Source: Candidatus Zhuqueibacterota bacterium | GTDB lineage: Bacteria; BS750m-G25 | DNA length: 34,644 nucleotides | Direction of reading: 5' to 3' | Assembly: GCA_016783505.1 (NCBI GenBank) | Contig: JADHWK010000022.1 | Location: 1 to 34,644, forward strand | Shown: positions 18,561 to 27,378 of the stretch, piece after piece | Layout of the letters: the number at the start of each line of letters is the position of its first letter | Numbering within the stretch: position 1 is the first letter of the stretch | Notes under the pieces: model-generated | Seen by the model: the letters and a program-made list of their open reading frames with translations, nothing else | Database searches by the model: none | Told to the model about the DNA's origin: nothing | Translations under genes and position numbers: made by a program

Positions 18561-21500
18561 ATGAGAATAACAAAAGTTTTAGCCATTTTTTTCTTTCTGT
18601 TCTCAGCTTATTTTGTGTTTGCTGGGACTACGGGGAAAATTGCCGGCAGGGTATTTGATGAAGACACCGGGGATCCTCTGCCCGGGGCTAATATTATCGT
18701 AGTGGGGACTACCATGGGGGCTATGGGGGACATGAACGGGGAATATTTTATTATCAATATCCCCCCGGGTAAGTATACGGTTAAGGTGACCATGATGGGA
18801 TATAAGGCCATGGTAGTGGAGAATGTGCGGGTCAGCATTGATATTACCACCTCCCAGGATTTTGCACTGCCGGCGACCATTGTGGACATCGGTGAAGAGG
18901 TGACCATTATAGCCGACCGTCCGGTTATTCAACCGGACGTTGCCGCAAGCCTGAGGAATATTAGTTCCAGTCAAATAGAAGCGCTGCCAGTAACGACGGT
19001 TACAGAAGTCATTGGTCTTCAAGCTGGTATTACTTCTGCTCTTGGAATTCGCGGGGGCAGTTCAGACGAGGCGCTTTTTATGGTTGATGGAATTGCTCTA
19101 AGGGACGAAAGAAATAATCAGCCCATTACCAAAATCCCTTTAAGTGCCGTAAAGGAAATTTCAGTTCAGACGGGGGGGTTTAACGCTGAATATCATAATG
19201 TTCGTTCCGGTGTTGTCAATATTGTTGCCAAAGAAGGAGACCCCAAGTATTATAGTGGAACGATCACAATCAAATACGGTCCTCCGGCGTCAAAACATTT
19301 TGGGATTTCCCCATATGATCCCAATTCCTTTTGGCTCCGTCCCTATCTGGACCCCGATGTCTCCTGGACTGGAACCTCAGGCGAAACCTACGATGACCTG
19401 AATTCGAACGGTGACTGGGATGAGGAAGAACCCTTTGTTGATTACAACGGAGACGGTGAGTGGACAGGATGGGACAAATATACACAGAGACAATATCCCC
19501 CGTTCGATGGTTGGAATGCCGTCTCTAACCGCACCTTACAAGATGATGATCCCACCAATGATCTTACCCCGGAAGCAGCTCAACGAATCTATCTCTGGGA
19601 GAAACGCAAAGAGGGGCATATTACAAAACCGGATTATAATGTAGACTTAGGATTTGGCGGTCCGGTACCCGTTATTAGCGAAAGGTTGGGGAATCTCCGG
19701 TTTTATACCTCATTTCGGAAAGAGCAAAATATGTATCTTATCCCCCTTTCCCGGGATGCCCTTACAGATCGTAGCTGGATGACTAAATTAACATCTGACA
19801 TTACCCCGTCTATGAAATTAACAGTATTGGGACTTTATGGAGAAACGTATGCCGCCGCATTTTCCAGATCCGGGGGGACCTCCTACATGGAAGATACCTG
19901 GGATGTAGCCAGCACAATTGACCGAGCAGGTCATACTATCACCTGGAGATTATTTACCAATGATTATTGGTGTCCCACATCCCGTTATTATAATGCGGTA
20001 TCAGCTAAGCTTACGCACGTGCTCAATCCCAGCACTTTTTATGAGGTTCTTCTAAAACGCGTTGGGAAAAAATATCATACTTTACCAGGTCGCCACCGTG
20101 ATCGGACAAAAAAATACGAGATTTTTGAAGGGTACTTTGTTGATGAGGCCCCTTTTGGGTTCGATGAAGACCCTGTTTGGGGCATTGATGGCATGGGGAT
20201 GGGGGGGTCGGTCAGTACATCACGGGATACTAGCGAAATTATCACCACCACAGCCAAATTTGATTTCGTAAGTCAAATAAATCACAATAATCAGATAAAA
20301 ACCGGCCTTGAATTTGTTTACGATGATTTCGACATGAAGTTTGGGATGGTAAATTTGGTTTTACCCGAAGGCAACACCTGGACATCAATCGAAAGAAAAC
20401 CATATAGAGGAAGCATCTATCTACAGGATAAAATCGAGTATAAGGGATTCATTTCTACCATTGGATTGAATATGGAATACAGTAATCCAAATGGGAATTG
20501 GTATGTTGTAGATATTTATGACCGCGGTCTCTATTCATCGGATTATAAATCTGAAGATGAACCAAATATTAACATGAAAAAAGCTAAATCAACCATTACC
20601 CTAAGTCCACGTCTGGCCGTATCCCATCCAATTACCCAAAACTCAAAGCTCTATTTTAATTATGGACATTTCAGACAAATGCCAACTTCTGAACGTCTTT
20701 ACAGGGTTCAAAGGGATGTAACTAATAAAATAGACTATATTGGCGATCCCACCCTGCCGCTTGCTAAAACAGTAGCCTATGAACTGGGATACGATCAAGC
20801 CCTTTTTAATATTTATCTGTTGCACCTGGCAGCATATTATAAAGACATTTCCGACCAGGAAGACTGGACCCGATATATTAGCTGGGATGGTAAGGTAAAT
20901 TATCGAACATTGACCAGTAATAGCTATGAAGATATTCGTGGCTTCGAAATTGATCTCACAAAGATGAGGGGAAGATGGATGACAGGAAATGTTAACTATG
21001 AATACAGGGTGGGGACGTCCGGCTATTTTGGCTTGAAAGAATACAATGAAAATCCGGTAGATCAACGAAATTATTTGCGGCAAAATCCTTATCAGGAAAA
21101 GCCTCTACCAAGGCCCAGAATTAAATCTAATATAGATTTTCACACCCCGCCTGATTTCGGTCCAAAATTGGCCGGACAAAGACCCTTAGGTGGCTGGCAT
21201 TTGAACTTTATAGCGAGATGGACTGCTGGTTCGTGGTTTACGTGGAATCCAAATAATATAGCGGGAATCGAATATAATGTTCAGTGGAAAGACTATCATA
21301 ATGTTGATCTTAAAATGTCAAAAACATTTCCCTACGGAAATGTTAAATTAACATTCTTTATGGATGTTAATAATCTGTTTAACGTAAAAGATTTTTCCGG
21401 AGAATCTTTTTATGATTCCCATGATTATGATTACTACATGGAGTCGTTGCATCTGCCCGCCAGCATTGGGGATGAACTGGGATACGGTAACATTCCCGGT

Positions 21501-21794
21501 GATGATCGTCCCGGTGATGGGCGCAAAACAGGGGTTGATTATGTCCCGGTGGAATGGAAACCAAGCATTTCAAATGTAACCAATCCTAATTCCAGGGTAA
21601 TTTATTATGATGCCAGTACAGAAAAGTATATGCAATATGTAGGTGACGTATGGGTTGAGGTGGAAAGTAAGCGGATTGATGAAATTCTTGATAATAAGGC
21701 ATATATTGACATGCCCAATCAAACCTATTTCACTTTTCTAAACCCAAGGGATTTCTTTTTCGGAATAAATGTAACCTTTGACCTGAAATTTTAA
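18561..21794 (+). CDS. TonB-dependent outer-membrane receptor 2
   Basis: This 1077-residue paralogue of receptor 1 has the same signal peptide (58 bases identical in DNA), a carboxypeptidase-regulatory-like domain (GKIAGRVFDEDTGDPLPGAN, INIPPGKYTVKVTMMGYKAM), a plug (MVDGIALRDERNN, ISVQTGGFNAEYHNVRSGVV) and a barrel ending TFDLKF. It carries two extra segments: about residues 279-305, an acidic DLNSNGDWDEEE ... DYNGDGEW insert resembling calcium-binding loops and absent from receptors 1 and 3, and a longer stretch near the C-terminus (about 1000-1045). Its first 350 bases look more G-rich than the rest. A GGGAGAG site precedes the ATG. The partner gene follows, its GTG 30 bases after the stop. 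Confidence 0.93.
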   Translation: MRITKVLAIFFFLFSAYFVFAGTTGKIAGRVFDEDTGDPLPGANIIVVGTTMGAMGDMNGEYFIINIPPGKYTVKVTMMGYKAMVVENVRVSIDITTSQDFALPATIVDIGEEVTIIADRPVIQPDVAASLRNISSSQIEALPVTTVTEVIGLQAGITSALGIRGGSSDEALFMVDGIALRDERNNQPITKIPLSAVKEISVQTGGFNAEYHNVRSGVVNIVAKEGDPKYYSGTITIKYGPPASKHFGISPYDPNSFWLRPYLDPDVSWTGTSGETYDDLNSNGDWDEEEPFVDYNGDGEWTGWDKYTQRQYPPFDGWNAVSNRTLQDDDPTNDLTPEAAQRIYLWEKRKEGHITKPDYNVDLGFGGPVPVISERLGNLRFYTSFRKEQNMYLIPLSRDALTDRSWMTKLTSDITPSMKLTVLGLYGETYAAAFSRSGGTSYMEDTWDVASTIDRAGHTITWRLFTNDYWCPTSRYYNAVSAKLTHVLNPSTFYEVLLKRVGKKYHTLPGRHRDRTKKYEIFEGYFVDEAPFGFDEDPVWGIDGMGMGGSVSTSRDTSEIITTTAKFDFVSQINHNNQIKTGLEFVYDDFDMKFGMVNLVLPEGNTWTSIERKPYRGSIYLQDKIEYKGFISTIGLNMEYSNPNGNWYVVDIYDRGLYSSDYKSEDEPNINMKKAKSTITLSPRLAVSHPITQNSKLYFNYGHFRQMPTSERLYRVQRDVTNKIDYIGDPTLPLAKTVAYELGYDQALFNIYLLHLAAYYKDISDQEDWTRYISWDGKVNYRTLTSNSYEDIRGFEIDLTKMRGRWMTGNVNYEYRVGTSGYFGLKEYNENPVDQRNYLRQNPYQEKPLPRPRIKSNIDFHTPPDFGPKLAGQRPLGGWHLNFIARWTAGSWFTWNPNNIAGIEYNVQWKDYHNVDLKMSKTFPYGNVKLTFFMDVNNLFNVKDFSGESFYDSHDYDYYMESLHLPASIGDELGYGNIPGDDRPGDGRKTGVDYVPVEWKPSISNVTNPNSRVIYYDASTEKYMQYVGDVWVEVESKRIDEILDNKAYIDMPNQTYFTFLNPRDFFFGINVTFDLKF

Positions 21795-21824
21795 GTGAGT
21801 CAATATCCAAGCAAAGGAGGTATC

Positions 21825-23915
21825 GTGAAACTAAAAACACGGGATAACAGATTACATCATATAATACTTATCGTATGCTTGATCCTACTGATTGGTTCCA
21901 TAAATATTGCGACTGGCGATGAAACAAAGTGGATTGCGGTAGGAATGTTGCATGACTGGTATTCGAGCCTTGGTTGTGAAATAGAAGTAGGTCGTCGGCA
22001 TCTAGTACCGGATCAACAAGATGGATTAATATGGCCGGCGCAATTTAGATATCAGGATTCTAAAGCTGCTAAGGCGCTGTGGATCGGTGCTACAAACTAC
22101 AATGATCCTTTAGTAGATAGAACCTTTAATTATAAAGTTGTTCATATAGGACCCAGGGTCTGGGATGAACAAAGTGAATCCATGCCGGTAGAATTTAAGA
22201 TGATCGGGAGATTTGATCACCCTAATGTTTTGGTGGACGGAGTCCCCGCCTCCAATATGGTTCAAATGGACGTTGTGGATGAAATAGACGAGACGCTCCC
22301 AGCGGATAGAATGATTTATAACGTGGTAAATACTTCCATCGGCATTACGCTAACCCGTAGAATCTATGCGTTTAGCCAGCAGAATCACGATAATTACTTT
22401 ATCTATGATTATATCTTTAAAAATACCGGAATATGCAATAAGGACGGTAGCATCACACATGAACAGACTCTAGAAGGCGTTTATTTCTTTTTTCAATACC
22501 GATATGCCCCTTCCCGGGAGGGCGGCCCCTACGGTGATGATTATTGGTTGCCCCAGTCAACGTCATGGGGTCATAATACAATGAACGACGCCCGTAATGA
22601 ATCTCCACCATATTCTGAGGATGCCCCCCCCCGTTGTCTTTTTTCCTGGCATGGACTTCATTCCAAAGCTGCTTTTGACAATATAGGGGGACCCTATGGT
22701 GGGGAGGGGGGAGACGGACATCTGGGCGCTGCCCAATATGTGGGGGTGGTGACCATACATGCGGATAAATCGGCAACGGACAACTCCGATGACCCATACC
22801 AACCCACTACTACCCAATACTTAGGATCGGATGAGCCAATTACGTCGGGTAATGATCAGTTTAACGATGCTAAGATGACGGTAGAGTATGAGGCAATGAC
22901 TGCAGGTCATCCTGAAGAAAGACATGCTGATGCCGTAGGTGACGGCTATGCTGATGAATGGGGCGGCACCCCGGGCGGCTATTCCCATGGCCAGGGTTTC
23001 GGTCCCTATACTATCGCCCCCGGTGATAGTATTCATATCGTCATTGCAGAAGGGGTGGCCGGACTTTGTCGCGATTCCTGTTACACCATTGGTGCTAGAT
23101 GGTTAGAAGGAACTGGACCATTTATATTGCCTGATGGCTCCACCACGAACGATAAGGATGAGTATAAAAAAGCCTGGGTGTATACCGGTCAGGATTCGTT
23201 ATTTCAAACTCTTGAAAGGGCTATTGCAACCTACGATACCAATTTTATAATTCCCCAACCACCATCGCCTCCCGACTATTTTGAGGTAAACTCGGGTGGG
23301 GATCGCATTACTCTCACCTGGTCCAATAGTGCAGAATCATGGCCCAACTTCGGAGGCTATAAAATTTATCGTGCTATTCACGTACCGGATACTACTTATG
23401 AGGAGATTTTCGCCTGTGGAGTAGGCACGAATCATCCAGAAATCGTTTATGAATTTCTTGACACCTCACCGGTACGCGGTTTTGATTACTATTATTATAT
23501 CGTATCTTTTGAAGATGATATAACGAATGATGTTGACCCTGGAGTTCGGCTGGAAAGCAGTATGTTTTACACAATGACCAATGAGCCCGCCTATCTTCGT
23601 CGTCCTCCTGGCGAAAAATTTGCAGATATCAGAATCGTTCCCAATCCTTATAATATAAGAGCCCGTGAATTGCAATATGGTGCGAGTGGTCCTGATAGAA
23701 TTATGTTCCTGAACATACCCCCGGTTTGTACGATTAAAATTTTTACTGAACGGGGCGATCTCATTCAAACTATTGAACATACGGATGGCACCGGGGATGA
23801 AGCATGGAATTCGGTAACTTCCTCCAGGCAGGTTGTGGTCAGCGGTGTATATATTGCTGTTTTCGAAACGCCCGATGGGAAGAAAGCGATTAAAAAATTT
23901 ATAATTATACGCTAG
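21825..23915 (+). CDS. Secreted receptor-partner protein 2
   Basis: The 696-residue product has a signal peptide (about 1-30) and the paralogue layout: GMLHDWYSSLGCEIEVGRRH, YIFKNTGICNKDGS, YFFFQYRYAPSREGG, AAQYVGVVTIHADKSATDNS, GPYTIAPGDSIHIVIAEGVA, a fibronectin-III-like domain (about 485-575) and the C-terminal module from VPNPYNI to KKFIIIR. I chose the GTG at 21825 because a perfect AAAGGAGG lies at 21813-21820 and the hydrophobic signal then sits close to the N-terminus; the in-frame GTG at 21795 overlaps no ribosome site. The C-terminal 90 residues are nearly the same as in partner 3, more so than in partner 1. Function unknown. Confidence 0.85.
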   Translation: MKLKTRDNRLHHIILIVCLILLIGSINIATGDETKWIAVGMLHDWYSSLGCEIEVGRRHLVPDQQDGLIWPAQFRYQDSKAAKALWIGATNYNDPLVDRTFNYKVVHIGPRVWDEQSESMPVEFKMIGRFDHPNVLVDGVPASNMVQMDVVDEIDETLPADRMIYNVVNTSIGITLTRRIYAFSQQNHDNYFIYDYIFKNTGICNKDGSITHEQTLEGVYFFFQYRYAPSREGGPYGDDYWLPQSTSWGHNTMNDARNESPPYSEDAPPRCLFSWHGLHSKAAFDNIGGPYGGEGGDGHLGAAQYVGVVTIHADKSATDNSDDPYQPTTTQYLGSDEPITSGNDQFNDAKMTVEYEAMTAGHPEERHADAVGDGYADEWGGTPGGYSHGQGFGPYTIAPGDSIHIVIAEGVAGLCRDSCYTIGARWLEGTGPFILPDGSTTNDKDEYKKAWVYTGQDSLFQTLERAIATYDTNFIIPQPPSPPDYFEVNSGGDRITLTWSNSAESWPNFGGYKIYRAIHVPDTTYEEIFACGVGTNHPEIVYEFLDTSPVRGFDYYYYIVSFEDDITNDVDPGVRLESSMFYTMTNEPAYLRRPPGEKFADIRIVPNPYNIRARELQYGASGPDRIMFLNIPPVCTIKIFTERGDLIQTIEHTDGTGDEAWNSVTSSRQVVVSGVYIAVFETPDGKKAIKKFIIIR

Positions 23916-23961
23916 TTATGCAAAAATATACTACTTAAGAAAAGTAAATATAAGGAGAAAA

Positions 23962-24549
23962 ATGATGTCTACCAATTTTATTAAAAAACTTGTCGCCTTG
24001 GTTGTCTGTATCCCGCTTATTGTTTTGCTTATTAGTTGTGAGGAATATCAAGAGGAAGATTTTACCATCGCAGACATGGATGCTAGAGCCTGTGAGCTTT
24101 TTGAGGATACTGTGAGCGTTAAAATCCCTAGATTTCCATTGGTTAGTTTCGACTCAACCTGGGTGGACTCTGCGGTTTATGAAAATGTACTCGAAATATT
24201 AGATTCTTTAGAAGCAAATGAAATAATAGTAACGGATAGCGACACGAGCTTTACAATCACCACGGCGGAAAACGTTGAGATGTATTATATTTGTTTCTTT
24301 ACGGAACTGAACGAAGTGGTAATTTTCTCCAATTATTTTACGGACATGAATATTATAGATGCAGATGGAACTGTTATTAATAAAGAAAGTAGTGTAATTT
24401 CGCTGGAAACAGTCGCTGGTTGCTCTGAAATAAGAACTCGTAATGTTTATAATCTTTCAGAACGGAAGAATTTGCTGCAAATTGTAAAGATTGAGTCGGA
24501 TCAGACGGGGGGAAAACCTTTTCTACTGGTGATTTTACCGAGTCATTAA
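23962..24549 (+). CDS. Small secreted lipoprotein of receptor locus 2
   Basis: The 195-residue product has a signal peptide with lipobox LISC (Cys26), then a mostly acidic beta-rich domain (FTIADMDARACELFEDTVSV, MYYICFFTELNEVVIFSNYF) with two further cysteines. I recognise no family. AAGGAG precedes tandem ATGs at 23962 and 23965. It lies between partner 2 and PorV 2 with short gaps, so it is probably in the same operon; loci 1 and 3 have no counterpart. Confidence 0.75.
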   Translation: MMSTNFIKKLVALVVCIPLIVLLISCEEYQEEDFTIADMDARACELFEDTVSVKIPRFPLVSFDSTWVDSAVYENVLEILDSLEANEIIVTDSDTSFTITTAENVEMYYICFFTELNEVVIFSNYFTDMNIIDADGTVINKESSVISLETVAGCSEIRTRNVYNLSERKNLLQIVKIESDQTGGKPFLLVILPSH

Positions 24550-24607
24550 AATATCAATTGATCCGTCTCCGATTATATCTATAGGTTGTAATATTGGAGG
24601 GCTTATC

Positions 24608-25591
24608 ATGAGAAAGAAAATCTTAAGCTTTATTGTGATAATTTTGGCTATTACCCTGGTTATATCAAATGGTTACTCACAAAAAAAATTGGCACAGACC
24701 GGATTTCAGTTTTTGAGCATAGGGCAAGATGCTCGGGCATCCGCCATGGGTGAAGCGTTCACAACCGTCGAAGGGGTTTCCAGCGCCCTTTTTCACAACC
24801 CTGCGGGGATGGCAAGGCTTTCCTCTTTCGTGGATGTGGCTGCCAGCCAAAACAATTGGATTGCAGATATTAAACACAACTCTCTCAGCATCGCATTGAA
24901 TCCCTTGCAGGGAAGATATGGTGTGTTTGGCATCAGTGCGATGTGGGTGGACTATGGGGAAATCCAGGGGACTATGGTTTGGGAAAACGTAGATGGTTAT
25001 ATAGATACGGAGGTATTTGAACCTAAAGCAATTGCTGTTGGGATAGGTTATGCCAAGTATTTAACCGATAGATTTGCAGTAGGAGGACAAATTAAGGAAG
25101 TCGCCCAGTCTTTGGGAAAAAGTGTTATACCTGAAGAAGGGGCTAAAAAGAATATCGCCTCGGCTTTGGCATTTGATTTTGGCACCATATATCGAACGGG
25201 CTTTAAGAGTTTATCTTTTGGTATGTCAGTCCGCAATTTTTCAGAAGAACTGAAATTTGAAAAAGAGGGTTTTCAGCTCCCCCTCACTTTTAAAATTGGT
25301 GTTTCAATGGATGTATTTGATTTTTACATGAAAATGCCTGAGGGACATTCTCTTCTGATGGTCATGGATGCAGTTCATCCGCGGTCATATCCGGAATATA
25401 TTAATTGGGGCGCTGAATATTTATTTATGGACATGTTTGCCTTAAGGGCAGGATATGTGTCCAATCAAGATGAATACGGTTTGACCTATGGTTTTGGCAT
25501 GCAGAAATTTGGGTTGGCAATCAATTATGCATACACCTCGTTTGGCGTTTTTGATCCTGTTCAAAGATTCACCATTCGATTTTCGATATAG
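24608..25591 (+). CDS. PorV/PorQ-family outer-membrane protein 2
   Basis: The 327-residue product has a signal peptide (about 1-24) followed by QKKLAQTGFQFLSIGQDARA, FHNPAGMARLSSFVDVAASQ and a barrel-type alternation ending FTIRFSI. It is a clear paralogue of PorV 1 (17143) and is closer to the broken copy at 18215, which shares the GFQ-x-x-S residues. TTGGAGGG precedes the ATG. It could act as the T9SS shuttle for partner 2 or as an outer-membrane porin-like component; only membership of the family is firm. Confidence 0.88.
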   Translation: MRKKILSFIVIILAITLVISNGYSQKKLAQTGFQFLSIGQDARASAMGEAFTTVEGVSSALFHNPAGMARLSSFVDVAASQNNWIADIKHNSLSIALNPLQGRYGVFGISAMWVDYGEIQGTMVWENVDGYIDTEVFEPKAIAVGIGYAKYLTDRFAVGGQIKEVAQSLGKSVIPEEGAKKNIASALAFDFGTIYRTGFKSLSFGMSVRNFSEELKFEKEGFQLPLTFKIGVSMDVFDFYMKMPEGHSLLMVMDAVHPRSYPEYINWGAEYLFMDMFALRAGYVSNQDEYGLTYGFGMQKFGLAINYAYTSFGVFDPVQRFTIRFSI

Positions 25592-25616
25592 GTTAAAAAT
25601 CATAAGGAGATATCCA

Positions 25617-26819
25617 ATGAAGAAAGTTATTGTGGTTATCGTTATGTTGTCCCTTGCCATATTCTTTGTTGCAGGGTGTGAGCCTGATTATCCCGACAGC
25701 GTTTGGGATCCAGATTATCAGGGTAAACCAGATCCCATCATAACCGGTGTTGAGCCCGATAGTGCCCTAGCTGGAATTGATACTGTTAGAATAATAGGTG
25801 AAAACTTTTCCCCGGAAGTAGGGGAAAATCATGTCTCTTTTGATGGTAACAAAGCGACCACTTTATCAGCTACTGATACTGTAGTCACTGTGCTCACACC
25901 TAATGTAGTTGGGGACTCCTTGAGAATCCAACTGCGTGTGGATGACGCTATTTTATTTGATTATTATTATCCTTACAAGCTTGAACCAGCGGTAATTGAA
26001 TATGGTGGCTTTGGCGATTTCGATTATGTTTCGGGTTTAGCCTGTGATCTCTCAGAAAATATCTATGTTTTGAGTCAGACTGAGGATGTTATTAAGGTTA
26101 CCCCTGAGGGAGAGCAAATCGTACATGGTACCAATATCTTCATTACTACTCCTGGTATGAAAATTGGACTAGGGGGGTATTTGTACATATTAAGGGGTAA
26201 TAAGAAGGTTTATCGAATTCTCCCAGAGGGTGGTTCTGAAAGTAGTTGGGTAACCCTTTCAGGCAAAGTTTCTGATATTGATTTTGATTCAAACGGAATT
26301 CTTTATGCTGCTGGAAAGGGGGACTCCATTTATAGTATCAAGTCCGATGGTTCATTTTTTGGAGCAGCGGCTTATATTGACTATAATATAATCAGTGTAC
26401 GGGTATACGAGCCTTATGTATACGTGGCAGGAAAATATGAGGGTACTGATACGACCGAAGGTATTTGGCGTAATCGTATAATCTCCTCCGAAGGTGAGCT
26501 TGATGATAACGAACTTGTGTTTGATTGGGGCAATTATGTAGGGGAAGATGGTCCTTCAATACTATCAATTACTTTTTCAGAGACAGGTGAACTGTATATA
26601 GGTCAAGATAAAGAAGATGCTATTACCATATACTCGCTCGCAACTGAAACTACCAGAATACTGTATCCAGGCATATTGTACCCACCTGCTACTTATATGT
26701 GCTGGGGTAATGGAGATTACCTGTATGTGAATCGGCATGATGAGGAAGTCGTTTCCAAAAGGCGTATTATGAGGATAAACATGAAATTAAAAGGAGCACC
26801 CTATTTCGGTCGGCAGTAG
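25617..26819 (+). CDS. Lipoprotein with IPT/TIG domain and beta-propeller-like repeats
   Basis: The 400-residue product has a lipobox VAGC (Cys21). Residues about 37-120 form an IPT/TIG Ig-like domain (PIITGVEPDSALAGIDTVRI, ENFSPEVGENHVSFDG). From about 125 onward, repeated blades such as VSGLACDLSENIYVLSQTED, DIDFDSNGILYAAGKGDSIY and ITFSETGELYIGQDKEDAIT resemble an NHL/SMP-30-type beta-propeller. Such surface lipoproteins often bind glycans or proteins; the ligand is unknown. The start at 25617 follows AAGGAGA and gives a proper signal peptide; the longer frame from 25488 overlaps the PorV 2 coding region and is rejected. It closes locus 2, and a 559-bp noncoding gap follows. Confidence 0.85.
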   Translation: MKKVIVVIVMLSLAIFFVAGCEPDYPDSVWDPDYQGKPDPIITGVEPDSALAGIDTVRIIGENFSPEVGENHVSFDGNKATTLSATDTVVTVLTPNVVGDSLRIQLRVDDAILFDYYYPYKLEPAVIEYGGFGDFDYVSGLACDLSENIYVLSQTEDVIKVTPEGEQIVHGTNIFITTPGMKIGLGGYLYILRGNKKVYRILPEGGSESSWVTLSGKVSDIDFDSNGILYAAGKGDSIYSIKSDGSFFGAAAYIDYNIISVRVYEPYVYVAGKYEGTDTTEGIWRNRIISSEGELDDNELVFDWGNYVGEDGPSILSITFSETGELYIGQDKEDAITIYSLATETTRILYPGILYPPATYMCWGNGDYLYVNRHDEEVVSKRRIMRINMKLKGAPYFGRQ

Positions 26820-27005
26820 AGTTCGTTAAATTATTGGTAACATTTCACCCCCCATCAAACAAAACCTAATTTATAGCAGCTAAAAAGATAGTAGAGAAGC
26901 AAAAGTTTGGAAATCCTGCCGTTCTCGTTCCGATGTATCGGGACTAATTCGGAAGGTCGGTCAGATGCCCGGGCCTGTGGCACAACTAGTAAACGTTGCT
27001 AATGT

Positions 27006-27087
27006 CCAGAACCTATCTAAAGATAAGGTTCTGGTTAATGTTTTGTTTAGCAATTAGTTAACCAGAACCGCTCTTTAGAGCGGTTCT
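27006..27087 (+). other. Chain of mutually exclusive hairpins downstream of locus 2
   Basis: Four segments can pair in sequence. Segment 1 (27006-27018, CCAGAACCTATCT) pairs with segment 2 (27021-27034, AGATAAGGTTCTGG) with one bulge. Segment 2 extended (27027-27038, GGTTCTGGTTAA) pairs perfectly over 12 bases with segment 3 (27058-27069). Segment 3 extended (27064-27074, AGAACCGCTCT) pairs perfectly with segment 4 (27077-27087). So 1:2, 2:3 and 3:4 compete, the topology of attenuators and riboswitch platforms. No T run follows segment 4. Confidence 0.5.
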
Positions 27088-27148
27088 AAACATAACCCCT
27101 AAATTATCAATTACGATAGTTCTGCAACAGACCCGCCCGACTAAATGG

Positions 27149-27330
27149 ATTCCTGCTTTAAAAACTGTCGGCCCCAAAGGTCTTGGGACCCGAAGGGTCT
27201 TGCCTGCCCGTAGGCGGATCACTCAGACGAGCCGTATGGCCGACCGGTCCGCCGTGCCCGGTCCCAAGATCGCTTTGCGACTAGGGTAGGAGGCTACGCT
27301 CCCAGGGGGAAACGATCTGGGGACAGGAAT
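27149..27330. repeat. GC-rich structured block before receptor locus 3
   Basis: This stretch is distinctly richer in G and C than its neighbours. ATTCCTG (27149-27155) and CAGGAAT (27324-27330) are inverted ends. Inside, TCTTGGGACC (27181-27190) is a perfect inverted match to GGTCCCAAGA (27260-27269), extended by CAAAG (27175-27179) and CTTTG (27273-27277); inside that, GGCGGA (27213-27218) pairs with TCCGCC (27248-27253). It may be a small nonautonomous repeat or a structured RNA. The remainder of the 26820-27378 gap shows no credible reading frame or promoter. Confidence 0.45.
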
Positions 27331-27378
27331 GACAAGGGGTCAACTGTTACAATAATTGGATATTAACCTTCCGCGATA

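Noticed and set aside
25488-25616. Upstream extension of the TIG-domain lipoprotein gene to 25488
   Set aside because: The extension lies inside the end of the PorV 2 gene in another frame and would bury the lipoprotein signal peptide; ATG 25617 has a good ribosome site.
26820-27378. A missed PorV-like gene or tRNA in the gap before receptor 3
   Set aside because: No open frame with family motifs and no cloverleaf with a T-loop GGTTCGAATCC-like sequence were seen; only hairpins and the GC-rich block.
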